A stretch of DNA of 19,956 nt, from contig CAYTGO010000058.1 of NCBI GenBank assembly GCA_964437425.1, positions 1 through 19,956 of the forward strand, written 5' to 3'. Source of the DNA: Scalindua sp964437425. Its GTDB lineage: Bacteria; Planctomycetota; Brocadiia; Brocadiales; Scalinduaceae. Below, in pieces: positions 1 to 6,823 of the stretch (the first letter of the stretch is position 1; the number at the start of each line of letters is the position of its first letter). The notes below the pieces were generated by a model, which saw only the letters and a list, made by a program, of their open reading frames with translations, was not told where the DNA came from and ran no database searches. The translations under genes and the position numbers were made by a program.

Positions 1-172
1 CATCCATGGATTTCTGTTCAATTGCCTTGAAAATTCTCAGTGCCTTAAACGTATCGCGGTCTTCAAGATTATAAATTGTAATTACGATGATGAAGACAAG
101 GGTTGAGATAAGGATTGACGTGATCTTTTTTCTGAATTTCTTAATCTTAGAAAATAAGGGAGCCCTTTTCAT
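1..172 (-). CDS. N-terminus of a membrane-anchored protein (partial)
   Basis: Reading leftward from an ATG at 172-170, 57 codons stay open to the window edge. An in-frame stop lies about 24 bases upstream, so this ATG is the likely start, although no clear Shine-Dalgarno sequence precedes it. The product begins with a basic stretch (MKRAPLFSKIKKFRKK) followed by one hydrophobic segment at about residues 18-35 (ILISTLVFIIVITIY), then a polar region ending at the edge. This is an N-in membrane anchor, as in sensor kinases or other membrane sensors, but no domain is visible. It is divergent from the response-regulator gene at 693 and shares its 520-bp control region. Confidence 0.6.
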   Translation of the reverse strand, partial: MKRAPLFSKIKKFRKKITSILISTLVFIIVITIYNLEDRDTFKALRIFKAIEQKSMD

Positions 173-325
173 GGTTTTGATATGGCAACGTTATTTCACG
201 TAACAGGAGAAAACATATAACATTTCAGTTATGTTTAATATGATTATGTGGCAAACTGATAACTCTTTTATAGTCGGCAAATGCCTTTACCCGAACTCTT
301 CTGACATTATCTCCGGTACTTCACC

Positions 326-616
326 CAGATAATAGCTTGTGTAGGAATTATATAGCGAAGCCATGTATATTTCATACTAAAAATACAATCTCTTTTGAGT
401 CAAAATGGGTAATATTACCCATAATTACGCAGTTTTTCTCAACATATAGTAGCCTGATGGATACATAGTCAGTTTTTTATCATATTTGACAATAAGCACT
501 TACACCTGTTATTGGAAATATATTTGGAATGTGAAGTGGATTGGCATGTCTGATGCGCCAAAATATGAACGGGTAGAAAACAGGTATTAATTATGCCTGG
601 TATTTATGTGAGGTAT
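326..616 (+). promoter_or_regulatory. sigma-54 promoter module, copy 1
   Basis: The -24/-12 element TTGGCATGTCTGATGC lies at 541-556, with GG at 543-544 and GC at 555-556 separated by exactly 10 bp as RpoN promoters require. About 130 bp upstream is a perfect 18-bp palindrome, ATGGGTAATATTACCCAT (405-422), placed where an enhancer-binding activator would bind. A CAGATAAT..CTTGTGTAGG block (326-351) and AATAAGCACTTAC (491-503) are shared with copy 2 at nearly the same distances. Downstream, reversed ATACCT boxes (AGGTAT at 582 and 611, TGGTAT at 598) fall in the expected 5' leader. The target is the regulator gene at 693. The activator is not in the window. Confidence 0.75.
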
Positions 617-625
617 TTTGTTAAT

Positions 626-650
626 GTCCTCGGCGCCTTTTGTCCGGGGA
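626..650 (+). repeat. 25-bp TCCTCGGCGCC..GTCCGGGG repeat
   Basis: This GC-rich 25-mer is unlike the AT-rich surroundings. It matches 24/25 with 16337-16361 and 22/25 with 16364-16388, both inside a kinase gene, and it resembles 4440-4464 and 2684-2706. The arms CCTCGG and CCGGGG can form a 6-bp hairpin with one G-T pair. Here it lies in the leader of the gene at 693, in frame with an open N-terminal extension, but the conserved receiver start argues the extension is not translated. Confidence 0.7.
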
Positions 651-692
651 GCAAGCTTAAATAAGATAGTAAATATTAAAAGGTCACATGTT

Positions 693-2351
693 ATGGAAAA
701 AGTAAAAACGTTAATTGTTGAGGATGAGATAATTGTTGCAAGGGACCTGCAGAGGCATCTGGAGAAGATGGGGCATACGGTGACATCCATTGTGCCCTCC
801 GGGGAGCAGGCAATTGAGAAGATAGAAAATGAAATACCGGGTCTTGTGTTGATGGATATCGTGCTGCAGGAGAGGATGGATGGGATAGAGACTGCAGAGA
901 TAATACGCTCCCGGTTCGATATTCCAGTGGTATTCCTTACTGCCAACGGAGATAAGGCAACATTTGAAAGGGCAAAAAATGTAGAACCGCTCGGATATAT
1001 TGTCAAGCCTTTTAAAGGGGAAGAGTTGCGAAGGGTGATCGAGATCGCCCTGTTCAGGCATAAGGCCGAACAGAAAAGAGAGGCACTTGCCCGGGAACAG
1101 AGGAAGGGGTTGAACGGTTTACTGAAAAAGCTCATCATCAAGCACAGGCATACAGAGAGTGTACTGAAGGAGTCTGAGCAGAAGATACACAAGTTTACAC
1201 ATGCAGTAGAACAAAGTTCTAATGCAGTTGTGATCACAGATGTTAAAGGCAATATAGAATATGTCAACCCCGGATTCACACAAATGACAGGTTACACCTC
1301 TGAAGAAGCCATGGGCCTGAATCCACGCATATTAAAAACAGATAAAACTCCACCTGAAGAATTCAACCGTTTATGGAAGACAATTTCGTCTGGCAGTGAA
1401 TGGAGCGGTGAATTTTGTAATAAGAAAAAGAACGGTGAACTCTTCTGGGAGTGTGCATCTATTTCGCCTGTCAAAGACAAAGAAGGTGTCATTACCAATT
1501 ATATTGCGGTTAAGGAAGACGTTACTGAGCACAGGCGTATAGAGGAAGCGTTGAGGCTGAGCAAAGAACAGATGCAATCTATTCTAGATAATACCACGTC
1601 TGTTATCTATCTTAAAAACCTTCAGGGTAAATACATCTTCATAAACCGTCAGTACCAGGACCTGTTTCATATCACTAAAGAGGAGATAGTAGGCAAAACC
1701 GACTATGATATCTTTCCCGGAGAGATGGCTGATGCGTTTCGGGCCAACGACCAGAAGGTGATAAAAGCCAGGGCTCCTTTGGAAATGGAGGAAGTTGCTC
1801 TGCACGATGATGGACCACACACATATATTTCAATAAAATTTCCTCTTTTTGATTCGAATGGAACTCTTTATGGGGTGTGTGGTGTTTCAACGGACATCAC
1901 CGATAGGGTAAAGTCGAAGGAGGCATTGCAGGAACAGAAAGAGTCTTTAGAGCAGAAAAATATAGCCCTTGGTGAAGTTCTTGGGCAGATCGAGATTGAA
2001 AAGAGACAGATAGAAGAGAATGTAATAGCCAATGCAGAGAATCTCTTGTTGCCCACTATACAAAAACTTGGACTGGCAGGGGAGTCGCATAAGTATGTGC
2101 AGCTGCTGCAAAAAAACCTGGAAGAGCTGACATCTTCATTTGGCTCAAGGCTGACCGACAAAAAAACCAGATTAACTTCCAGGGAGATTGAGATCTGCAA
2201 TATGATAAAAAATGGCCTGGCAAGCAAAGAGATAGCACGCCTTCTGAACACTTCCCTCCTGACTGTTGAAAAGCATCGCAACAATATTAGAAGTAAGTTA
2301 GGAGTAGTTAATAAAGGGCTCAGCCTGTTTTCAGTACTGCAGGAGCTATAG
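693..2351 (+). CDS. Response regulator, REC-PAS-PAS-LuxR HTH
   Basis: Predicted 552-aa DNA-binding response regulator. The receiver (residues 1-120) has the acidic pair E10/D11, phospho-acceptor D55 (LVLMDIVL), T83 and K105. Two PAS domains follow (about 165-285 and 290-415), the second ending in ITDRVKSK; a coiled coil with many E/Q/K residues comes next; a NarL/LuxR HTH ends the protein (LTSREIEICNMIKNGL..EIARLLN). The ATG at 693 is preferred to an upstream start at 618 because its N-terminus matches the paralogues at 8367 and 10317 and AAAGG precedes it. The last 150 residues are nearly the same as in the protein at 8367. Output is probably transcriptional control; the signal sensed by the PAS domains is unknown. 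A sigma-54 promoter lies upstream. Confidence 0.92.
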   Translation: MEKVKTLIVEDEIIVARDLQRHLEKMGHTVTSIVPSGEQAIEKIENEIPGLVLMDIVLQERMDGIETAEIIRSRFDIPVVFLTANGDKATFERAKNVEPLGYIVKPFKGEELRRVIEIALFRHKAEQKREALAREQRKGLNGLLKKLIIKHRHTESVLKESEQKIHKFTHAVEQSSNAVVITDVKGNIEYVNPGFTQMTGYTSEEAMGLNPRILKTDKTPPEEFNRLWKTISSGSEWSGEFCNKKKNGELFWECASISPVKDKEGVITNYIAVKEDVTEHRRIEEALRLSKEQMQSILDNTTSVIYLKNLQGKYIFINRQYQDLFHITKEEIVGKTDYDIFPGEMADAFRANDQKVIKARAPLEMEEVALHDDGPHTYISIKFPLFDSNGTLYGVCGVSTDITDRVKSKEALQEQKESLEQKNIALGEVLGQIEIEKRQIEENVIANAENLLLPTIQKLGLAGESHKYVQLLQKNLEELTSSFGSRLTDKKTRLTSREIEICNMIKNGLASKEIARLLNTSLLTVEKHRNNIRSKLGVVNKGLSLFSVLQEL

Positions 2352-2588
2352 CAAGACACCCCAATAATATTTGCTAATTACGATTTCGGATTTCGGATTT
2401 ACGATTTTCTTTTTACCACTGATATCCTCTTTTGTCGATTGATTATGACATCGCTCGCAAACTGGCGGGCAGGCAAATGTCAAAACTCAAAGATCAAATC
2501 AATGCCTGAAGCTCAACTATCCAAAACAGTAAACCTGGAATCTGTTCTCTGCGTCTAAGCTGGTTATTAGTTAATTCGTCTTTAACCT

Positions 2589-2608
2589 ATATGTACGATC
2601 GTGCATAT
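2589..2608. promoter_or_regulatory. Near-perfect 20-bp palindrome, operator-like
   Basis: The sequence ATATGTACGATCGTGCATAT is self-complementary except for one pair. A close relative, ATATGCACGAACGTATATAT, lies at 6824-6843 just upstream of the XRE regulator gene that starts at 6790. This suggests a shared operator family with TGYACG..CGTRCA half-sites. No gene directly follows it here. Confidence 0.4.
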
Positions 2609-2683
2609 TTTTATTTCTTGTTTCTTACCTTTTACTTCTAGCCCCTTATCTCTCTTTTCGTGTCAATTCATGCCTTTTACTCG

Positions 2684-2770
2684 CTCTCGGTTCCGTTTGT
2701 CCGGGGGAAATTCGTGTCTCTCTTTTGCCTTTAACACTTCAACATTCCTTTTTTGATATTCGATATTCTC
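2684..2770 (+). repeat. Intergenic repeat, copy A
   Basis: This segment matches 4440-4527 over about 85 bp with scattered differences (shared blocks GTCCGGGGG, AATTCGTGTCT, AACACTTCAACATTCC, GATATTCG). Both copies lie downstream of a + strand gene. The left end resembles the 25-bp GTCCGGGG repeat found at 626 and 16337. Confidence 0.7.
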
Positions 2771-2926
2771 TTTTTGTTTTTTCATCCGTGTTATATCTGT
2801 GGAAATTTGTAGCTAAACCTTTCTGTGTTTAAATACCAGGTATATTAATACGCCATTTTGTAATTACATATCTTCTTTATTTATAGAGTATTAACAGATC
2901 CAACCCGCATGAGCCAAGTAGAAATA

Positions 2927-2970
2927 GTACCTAGTTTATACTTGACTTTTGTATAATGTTAGAGTAGGAT
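2927..2970 (+). promoter_or_regulatory. Possible degenerate eighth promoter cassette
   Basis: GTACCTA (2927-2933) is followed by TTGACT (2942-2947), and after 17 bp by TAGGAT (2965-2970). This recalls the ATACCTG/TTGAC cassettes but lacks the 11-bp repeat pair and the 29-bp spacing. It stands upstream of the truncated leader copy at 3065, as a cassette stands upstream of the intact gene at 3410. Confidence 0.3.
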
Positions 2971-2971
2971 T

Positions 2972-3035
2972 TTACAGTAAATATGTAGTTTCTAGCTCAT
3001 TTCTTACAGTAAACGTGTAGTTTCTAAATCATTTG
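2972..3035 (+). repeat. Tandem 32-bp direct repeat (2 units)
   Basis: Units 2972-3003 and 3004-3035 both begin TTACAGTAAA and match at 27 of 32 positions, with shared blocks TTACAGTAA, TGTAGTTTCTA and TCATTT. They lie just upstream of the truncated leader copy at 3065. Confidence 0.75.
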
Positions 3036-3064
3036 CGAACTTTTTTCGAAGTGGAGGTCAGTAA

Positions 3065-3145
3065 ATGAAGAGATTCAAAATTGCTTTTGCCTATTGTGGG
3101 CTCTTTCTTTTGGCTTTTGGAATTCTGCTTCATTACCCACTCTAG
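3065..3145 (+). pseudogene. Truncated duplicate of the outer-membrane protein leader
   Basis: After a good ribosome-binding site (TGGAGGTCAGTAA), 26 codons encode a signal-peptide-like sequence: MKRFKIAFAYCGLFLLAFG and ILLHYPL, then a TAG. Both DNA and peptide closely match the start of the gene at 3410 (MKIAIAYCSLFLLAFGILL), including the GGAGGTCAGTAA leader. The mature part is missing, so this is best read as the remnant of a tandem duplication. It would still yield a 26-aa hydrophobic peptide if transcribed and translated. Confidence 0.7.
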
Positions 3146-3158
3146 ACAGGTATATTTC

Positions 3159-3216
3159 ATACCTACTTTATACCTACTTTTGCCGCGTTGACTGTTTCGT
3201 AATATTCAGATAACGT
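3159..3216 (+). promoter_or_regulatory. ATACCTG-type promoter cassette, copy 1
   Basis: ATACCTA at 3159 and ATACCTA at 3170 (11-bp spacing) are followed by TTGACT (3188-3193) and, after 17 bp, TAACGT (3211-3216). The first box lies 29 bp from the -35 box, as in five other copies. It faces the outer-membrane protein gene at 3410. Confidence 0.75.
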
Positions 3217-3225
3217 CTGATACAC

Positions 3226-3340
3226 AACTGTCCTTATCTTTAATGACAGTTATGTAACCTACTAATTAGCTTGTTAGCTTGTATGAACTCCCGCTTATCA
3301 GGCGGTGTCATAATTCAAAATAATGATACAGCCTGATAAG
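3226..3340 (+). promoter_or_regulatory. Structured leader with AACTGTC inverted repeat
   Basis: AACTGTC (3226-3232), 12 bp, GACAGTT (3245-3251) forms a perfect 7-bp inverted repeat just after the predicted transcription start. Further down, CTTATCAGGC (3294-3303) and GCCTGATAAG (3331-3340) form a perfect 10-bp stem. The stretch around TTAGCTTGT..TGAACTCCCG is shared with the leader after the cassette at 6193. It may be an operator, an RNA element, or both. Confidence 0.5.
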
Positions 3341-3409
3341 AGAGGGTTAAGTTGACATGTTTGCAATACATATTTTTTTTTAGCTAATTTCTTAATGGAG
3401 GTCAGTAAT

Positions 3410-4306
3410 ATGAAAATTGCTATTGCCTATTGTAGTCTCTTCCTGTTGGCTTTTGGAATTCTGCTTCTTGCCAGGCCGATCTCAGCAGAAGAGACAGATA
3501 TCAAGGTGCCAACCTTGGCAGAAGGTTTAGACCGCAAGGAGTTGTCATCGAAAATTGAAGAGAATGAGGATCGTTCTAAATGGCTATCCTGGTTTAAAAG
3601 AGAGAACCTTGCTGTAAGGACATCATTCTTCGGTGGTAGAATACGTAACTCCAATGATGCATATACGGATAGAGATGATACTGCGGATGTAAGAGCCGAC
3701 GACAGGTTCTGGACCGGAGAAAGATCCATTTGGGGCGGCGAGTTTGGAGCAGGATATAAAATAGGATATGGTATAGAACTCGGCATCTCCTATACGGTTA
3801 TGAAGGTTAATGACTGGCACATCAGGGTTCGACAAAATGATCCTGGTCTAGTTTCTTGGTATGAACTGGGGAGTATGGATATTGATTCCCGTGCTGCAAT
3901 GTTTAACGCACGCGTGTATCTGGATGATCTGTCCGGATGGAGTATGGGTAGATTTTCACCATTTATCTTTGCCGGTGCCGGACGAGCCACTCACAAGGTA
4001 ACTGATTTTAGCCTTCAAGACGATCCAACTGTGAATAACGATCCCGCTTTTACGACTTATAACTTCTATACCAGTCACAAAAATAAGGGAGTGTTTGCTT
4101 ACAGGGTTGGTCTGGGTACGCTTTTCAAGCTGACCGACCATGTCTCAGTTGACGCCTCGGCGTCGTTTATGGACTGGGGAGAAGCCCGTGCCAGTCGTTA
4201 CAACCATGGAACCGATAATATCACCGTTCTCCGTACATTGGTAAGGCCAATTGAACCTGATGTCCGCACCACACAGGGATCAATCGGGATACAATTCAAT
4301 TTCTGA
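3410..4306 (+). CDS. Outer-membrane beta-barrel protein
   Basis: A 298-aa secreted protein. The ATG at 3410 is chosen over 3395 because GGAGG lies 8 bases upstream and the signal peptide then starts properly (MKIAIAYCSLFLLAFG, likely cleavage after PISA, residue 26). A short charged region rich in E/K/R follows, then alternating amphipathic segments rich in G, Y, W and F (GGEFGAGYKIGYGIELGISY, FSPFIFAGAGRATHKV, VDASASFMDWGEARASRY), ending in GSIGIQFNF. The C-terminal Phe fits an outer-membrane beta-signal. The size and pattern suggest an OmpW/OmpA-like 8- to 10-stranded barrel, but no specific family is recognised. It has its own cassette promoter and a leader of about 195 nt. Confidence 0.8.
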   Translation: MKIAIAYCSLFLLAFGILLLARPISAEETDIKVPTLAEGLDRKELSSKIEENEDRSKWLSWFKRENLAVRTSFFGGRIRNSNDAYTDRDDTADVRADDRFWTGERSIWGGEFGAGYKIGYGIELGISYTVMKVNDWHIRVRQNDPGLVSWYELGSMDIDSRAAMFNARVYLDDLSGWSMGRFSPFIFAGAGRATHKVTDFSLQDDPTVNNDPAFTTYNFYTSHKNKGVFAYRVGLGTLFKLTDHVSVDASASFMDWGEARASRYNHGTDNITVLRTLVRPIEPDVRTTQGSIGIQFNF

Positions 4307-4439
4307 TTTGAAATATGAAAAAAGACACTCACCGCGAAGAACGTAAAAGTAAACATAAAATTTAGCCACTGATTTACACAGATAAAATATTAAGGAATTA
4401 AGAGATTAGTAATAATCTTTAAGACTTTGCGCTCTCCTT

Positions 4440-4527
4440 GTCCTAGGCGCTTTATGTCCGGGGGGAATTCGTGTCTGTCTTTTGTCTCTAACACTTCAAC
4501 ATTCCTTGTTCGATATTCGGTGTTCGT
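4440..4527 (+). repeat. Intergenic repeat, copy B
   Basis: Second copy of the repeat at 2684-2770. Its first 25 bp match the 626-650 repeat at 21 positions and it continues with the shared AATTCGTGTCT and AACACTTCAACATTCC blocks. It lies between the convergent genes ending at 4306 and 4564. Confidence 0.7.
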
Positions 4528-4563
4528 TTTTTTGACGTTTCCCTCAATCGTTTCATTCTATTA

Positions 4564-5037
4564 TTAGTCACGATTTTCCGATTGAATATTCTTCATCGTA
4601 TCAAGGTTTGATTTAATTAACTTCTTCAGCCCCTCATCTTTCTCCCTTAATATACCAAGAAGTGTATGAATATACTTCTGTTCTTCGATCCTGAATCTTA
4701 CATTACTATCTTCAGGGATTTCATAATCTGTTTCAGTAACTTTTATAGAGAATTCATCTGTCCGTTTATATTTTTCCGGTCGGTCATAGAGAAATGTTGG
4801 GCCGACTCCGGTGTAGAACCAGTTCAGGTTGACACCAAGTTTGTCTCTGAACCTCTTAAGGTGTTGCTGAGACGGGAAGCTGCCCCTACTTACCCATTTA
4901 GCAATATTATTGCTGCAGATGCCAAGCATCTCTGCAAACTCTTTTCTACTGCCTCCGGCAACAACTTCTATCAGTAGTAATAGCCTGTCTATAAACTGTT
5001 TCTCTCTCATATCAGGAAGTATAGTGGAGTCTGCCAT
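4564..5037 (-). CDS. CI-like helix-turn-helix repressor
   Basis: A 157-aa protein whose residues 14-82 fit the phage CI repressor N-terminal family: FIDRLLLLIEVVAG, RKEFAEMLGICSNNIAKWVSR, then LGVNLNWFYTGVGP. The W..RG..P and NW..TG.GP signatures are clear. The C-terminal part (YIHTLLGILREKDEGLKKLIKSN) is not a LexA/S24 peptidase, so it should not be RecA-cleavable. That C-terminal segment resembles the one in the protein at 5649 (YINMLKAILNSEDTGIKDFIK), making them paralogues. The start codon lies 3 bp beyond an AACTGTC-N12-GACAGTT inverted repeat that also occurs after cassette promoters, suggesting it regulates itself and others through that site. No integrase or other phage gene is nearby. 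Confidence 0.85.
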   Translation of the reverse strand: MADSTILPDMREKQFIDRLLLLIEVVAGGSRKEFAEMLGICSNNIAKWVSRGSFPSQQHLKRFRDKLGVNLNWFYTGVGPTFLYDRPEKYKRTDEFSIKVTETDYEIPEDSNVRFRIEEQKYIHTLLGILREKDEGLKKLIKSNLDTMKNIQSENRD

Positions 5038-5040
5038 GGC

Positions 5041-5086
5041 AACTGTCCGATTTGTTACTGACAGTTGTCATGACTAAAAAATTGTA
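5041..5086 (-). promoter_or_regulatory. Promoter/operator of the CI-like repressor gene
   Basis: On the minus strand a -10-like TACAAT (5086-5081) is followed by the perfect inverted repeat AACTGTC (5066-5060), N12, GACAGTT (5047-5041), then 3 bp and the start codon at 5037. Arm sequence and spacing equal those at 3226-3251 and 6260-6285. No good -35 box is visible. Position in the first transcribed bases fits autorepression; the hairpin could also cover the ribosome-binding site. Confidence 0.55.
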
Positions 5087-5094
5087 TTTAATAA

Positions 5095-5116
5095 GGATCG
5101 ACGTATCAGGCATTTC
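5095..5116 (+). repeat. Echo of the start-less ORF (22 bp)
   Basis: Twenty of 22 bases match 5457-5478, the part of the start-less ORF that encodes RINASGIS. Here it reads RIDVSGIS and then a stop. It is probably a leftover from duplication of the same unit. Confidence 0.55.
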
Positions 5117-5247
5117 ATGAGTCACAAATGTCACACGGGGAGTCCCTAAGGGTTCTAAGTGCCAAGTCTTACGGGCTTTGCATTCTCGGACAGTCTGAAA
5201 GAAATTGATCACATTAGAATATTCCCTGTATATACCAAGTATATTAT

Positions 5248-5301
5248 ATACCTGTTTTATGCCTGTTTGCTGTTGACTGTTGCACAATATTTTGATATAT
5301 A
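5248..5301 (+). promoter_or_regulatory. ATACCTG-type promoter cassette, copy 2
   Basis: ATACCTG (5248) and ATGCCTG (5259) are 11 bp apart, then TTGACT (5273-5278), 17 bp, TATATA (5296-5301). The first box is 25 bp from the -35 instead of 29, so the third box is shortened. An ATACCAAGTAT block at 5232 precedes it, as in the copies at 8183 and 9661. The AACTGTC repeat is absent downstream. It faces the start-less ORF at 5324 and the gene at 5649. Confidence 0.7.
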
Positions 5302-5323
5302 AACAATCAACATGATTATTTAA

Positions 5324-5545
5324 ATCAGCGATGTCAAGAGTGTTATTTGTGACTATGTATTAAAGAAGTACTTTCACAAGGATGGCTACCGGATATCCAT
5401 TATTATTGGAGGATCTACATTTAAGGATGCCACTGGCGAGTATATTGTATGTATGCGGATCAACGCATCAGGCATTTCTGATGATAAGAGTCTCCGTAAA
5501 ATTTGCATTTACGTTATCAATGAGCTGGCAAGGAAGACTGCATAA
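5324..5545 (+). pseudogene. Start-less small ORF, likely degraded gene
   Basis: A frame of 73 codons runs from just after a TAA (5321-5323) to a TAA (5543-5545). It has protein-like composition (KKYFHKDGYRISIIIGG.. then YIVCMRINASGISDDKSLRK and ICIYVINELARKTA) but no ATG, GTG or TTG before its ATG at about 5453. An ATG at 5331 lies in another frame, so a frameshift or lost start is likely. It directly follows cassette copy 2. A 14-bp block at its beginning (GAGTGTTATTTGTG, 5338-5351) recurs at 8335-8348 before the regulator at 8367, and a 22-bp echo lies at 5095. The family is not recognised. A longer frame at 5382-5588 overlaps it and looks like its shadow. Confidence 0.45.
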
Positions 5546-5648
5546 GATCACTAAAAAGACGACGTTAGATACTAGCGAAATTGATTGATATGTCAATAGT
5601 AAAATAATCATAATGATTGCTAATTCCATATAAATACCAACTCAAGAA

Positions 5649-6044
5649 ATGCTTATGGAAACGAAAAAAAATCGTTTAGAAATAATTAAAAGAATGAAAG
5701 GGGTAATTGGAATACGAGACCACAGAGAGCTTGCCAACGATCTGGGAATTGACAAACAATTGATTACAAATTTTATAGTCCGTGGAGACAGTGCTTTTTA
5801 TCATAGGATTATTGAATTCGGAAAAAGGCATAAACTGTCATATGACTGGCTTTTCCACGAAAAAATACCTGATAAAGTACTGCATCAATACGAGTACCCG
5901 GAGGACGAGGAATATATAAATATGCTCAAGGCCATATTGAACTCTGAAGATACAGGGATTAAGGACTTTATCAAGCGTGAAGTTGAAATATTTCACGAGA
6001 GGCTGGTAATGGAGCAGGGTGCAGTTCCACGTAGAAAAAAATGA
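5649..6044 (+). CDS. Small HTH regulator, paralogue of the CI-like repressor
   Basis: A 131-aa protein with an N-terminal helix-turn-helix (RLEIIKRMKGVIG, HRELANDLGIDKQLITNFIVRG, HKLSYDWLFHEK) that follows the CI-repressor pattern, though W and P of the WxxRGxxP signature are replaced. The C-terminal YINMLKAILNSEDTGIKDFIK matches the tail of the protein at 4564, so the two are diverged paralogues. The ATG at 5649 has no clear ribosome-binding site; the ATG at 5655 is an equal alternative. It may be transcribed from the cassette at 5248 through the start-less ORF. The DNA target is unknown. Confidence 0.75.
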   Translation: MLMETKKNRLEIIKRMKGVIGIRDHRELANDLGIDKQLITNFIVRGDSAFYHRIIEFGKRHKLSYDWLFHEKIPDKVLHQYEYPEDEEYINMLKAILNSEDTGIKDFIKREVEIFHERLVMEQGAVPRRKK

Positions 6045-6192
6045 AACTACTTAAATAGACGGAGATAACTAACCCGAACGAGTTGGAATCGGATAGGAGT
6101 TAATAAATTACAAATCTTCAGGGGTCAATAGTCATTCGTAAATCTTAACGTGTAACTCACAACACGTTTTCTACAGATACCAGTAACAAAAC

Positions 6193-6249
6193 ATACCTGC
6201 TTTGTACACATTCTTGCCATGTTGACTTCTGCTTAATATCAGATACCCT
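6193..6249 (+). promoter_or_regulatory. ATACCTG-type promoter cassette, copy 3 (orphan)
   Basis: ATACCTG (6193), a weaker GTACACA box 11 bp on (6204), TTGACT (6222-6227), 16 bp, TACCCT (6244-6249). The 29-bp spacing to the -35 is kept. No rightward protein gene follows: the next gene (6377-6790) runs leftward. See the candidate small RNA. Confidence 0.7.
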
Positions 6250-6255
6250 TTAAAA

Positions 6256-6385
6256 GGACAACTGTCTTTTTTATTACTGACAGTTGGGTAGTTGCATAAT
6301 AGTTAGCTTGTTTGAACTTCCGTTTAATGAGAAGAGAGCCCTATTGCAGAGCTAATGGGGGGGCGTAACTCATAAGTTACTTTTT
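6256..6385 (+). ncRNA. Candidate small RNA from an orphan cassette
   Basis: The cassette at 6193 should start transcription near 6256. The transcript carries the AACTGTC-N12-GACAGTT stem (6260-6285), then a TTAGCTTGTTTGAACTTCCG block shared with the OMP leader, and ends at a short hairpin with five Ts (6365-6385). The unit of about 130 nt has no convincing ORF and its end overlaps the 3' end of the leftward XRE gene. It could be a small RNA, an antisense terminator region, or a leader whose gene was lost. Confidence 0.4.
6365..6385 (+). terminator. Short hairpin plus T5
   Basis: GTAACT-CATA-AGTTAC followed by TTTTT. The 6-bp stem is AT-rich and so only moderately strong. It overlaps the stop codon (6377-6379) of the leftward gene. 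Confidence 0.45.
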
Positions 6386-6790
6386 CTTAAAGCTTGAATT
6401 TTTGTAGACGTGATTTATTAGAGTTTGTACGGTTTTTTTATCCTCAGGCAGGCCTTTCAAGAGGATGGCGACAAGTGCCTCAACGCACTCCCTTTCTCTC
6501 TTTGGGAGGCCTTCTGTGTAGATAGCGGAGAGCTCCTTTATGGAGGGATTTTTTGGCGGTGCAGACTTACCACCCGGTTTTTTACCGGAGAGAAGATCTT
6601 TTGCCGTTACGCCAAACATGTCAGCAAGTTTAACTAAAATAGGTGCTTCGGGAACACGGCCGGTATTTACATATGCTCCAATAGCTGATGGTGAAACATC
6701 AACTAATTTTGCTATTTTTCTCTTACTAAGCCTGCTTCTATCAATAAGCCTTCCTAGTAATACTCCAAATTTTTTATTTTTATCTGCCAT
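6377..6790 (-). CDS. XRE-family transcriptional regulator
   Basis: A 137-aa protein with a classical XRE HTH at residues 8-68 (FGVLLGRLIDRSRLSKRKI, AKLVDVSPSAIGAYVNTGRVP, LADMFGVTAKDLLSGK), a Pro/Lys linker (KKPGGKSAPPKNPS) and a helical C-terminus (ERECVEALVAILLKGLPEDKK). AAAGG lies 6 bases before the ATG at 6790. The C-terminal segment may be distantly like those of the other two HTH proteins, but I cannot show this. It is divergent from the PilZ unit, and operator-like inverted repeats lie in the shared promoter region, which fits autoregulation. Confidence 0.85.
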   Translation of the reverse strand: MADKNKKFGVLLGRLIDRSRLSKRKIAKLVDVSPSAIGAYVNTGRVPEAPILVKLADMFGVTAKDLLSGKKPGGKSAPPKNPSIKELSAIYTEGLPKRERECVEALVAILLKGLPEDKKTVQTLINHVYKNSSFKKK

Positions 6791-6823
6791 ATAGGCCTTT
6801 TGTATTCAATAGTTTATAATTTA

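Larger units (their letters stand above)
2352..3064. other. Non-coding region with degenerate repeats
   Basis: No convincing coding frame is seen on either strand. The stretch holds short direct repeats (TTTCGGA near 2384-2400), AT-rich fragments of the kind scattered in intergenic DNA (CCACTGAT..), an 87-bp repeat shared with the region after 4306, a near-perfect palindrome, a degraded promoter cassette and a 32-bp tandem repeat; the last four have their own entries. The material looks like accumulated repeat debris. Confidence 0.6.

Noticed and set aside
618..692. N-terminal extension of the REC-PAS-PAS-LuxR protein
   Set aside because: The frame is open but encodes the inserted repeat (MSSAPFVRG), and the paralogues start at the equivalent of 693, which has its own ribosome-binding site.
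587..1279. A 230-codon open frame antisense to the first response-regulator gene
   Set aside because: It lies wholly opposite a receiver/PAS coding region, has Ser/Ile/Leu-rich shadow composition and no recognisable domain. The same kind of shadow occurs opposite the paralogous receivers.
3352..3385. TTGACA at 3352-3357 as a second promoter for the outer-membrane protein
   Set aside because: No acceptable -10 lies 16-18 bp downstream; the region is a T-run.
5382..5588. 68-codon frame starting with MATGYPLLL
   Set aside because: It overlaps the more protein-like start-less frame at 5324-5545 in another frame and shows no ribosome-binding site or family features.
4564..6790. Prophage or integrative element, suggested by three HTH regulators
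   Set aside because: No integrase, structural phage gene, tRNA or attachment-site repeat is visible; the regulators share operators with chromosomal-type genes instead.
6540..6794. 84-codon frame antisense to the XRE regulator
   Set aside because: It lies opposite the HTH domain and its content is what a reverse-strand reading of that gene would give.
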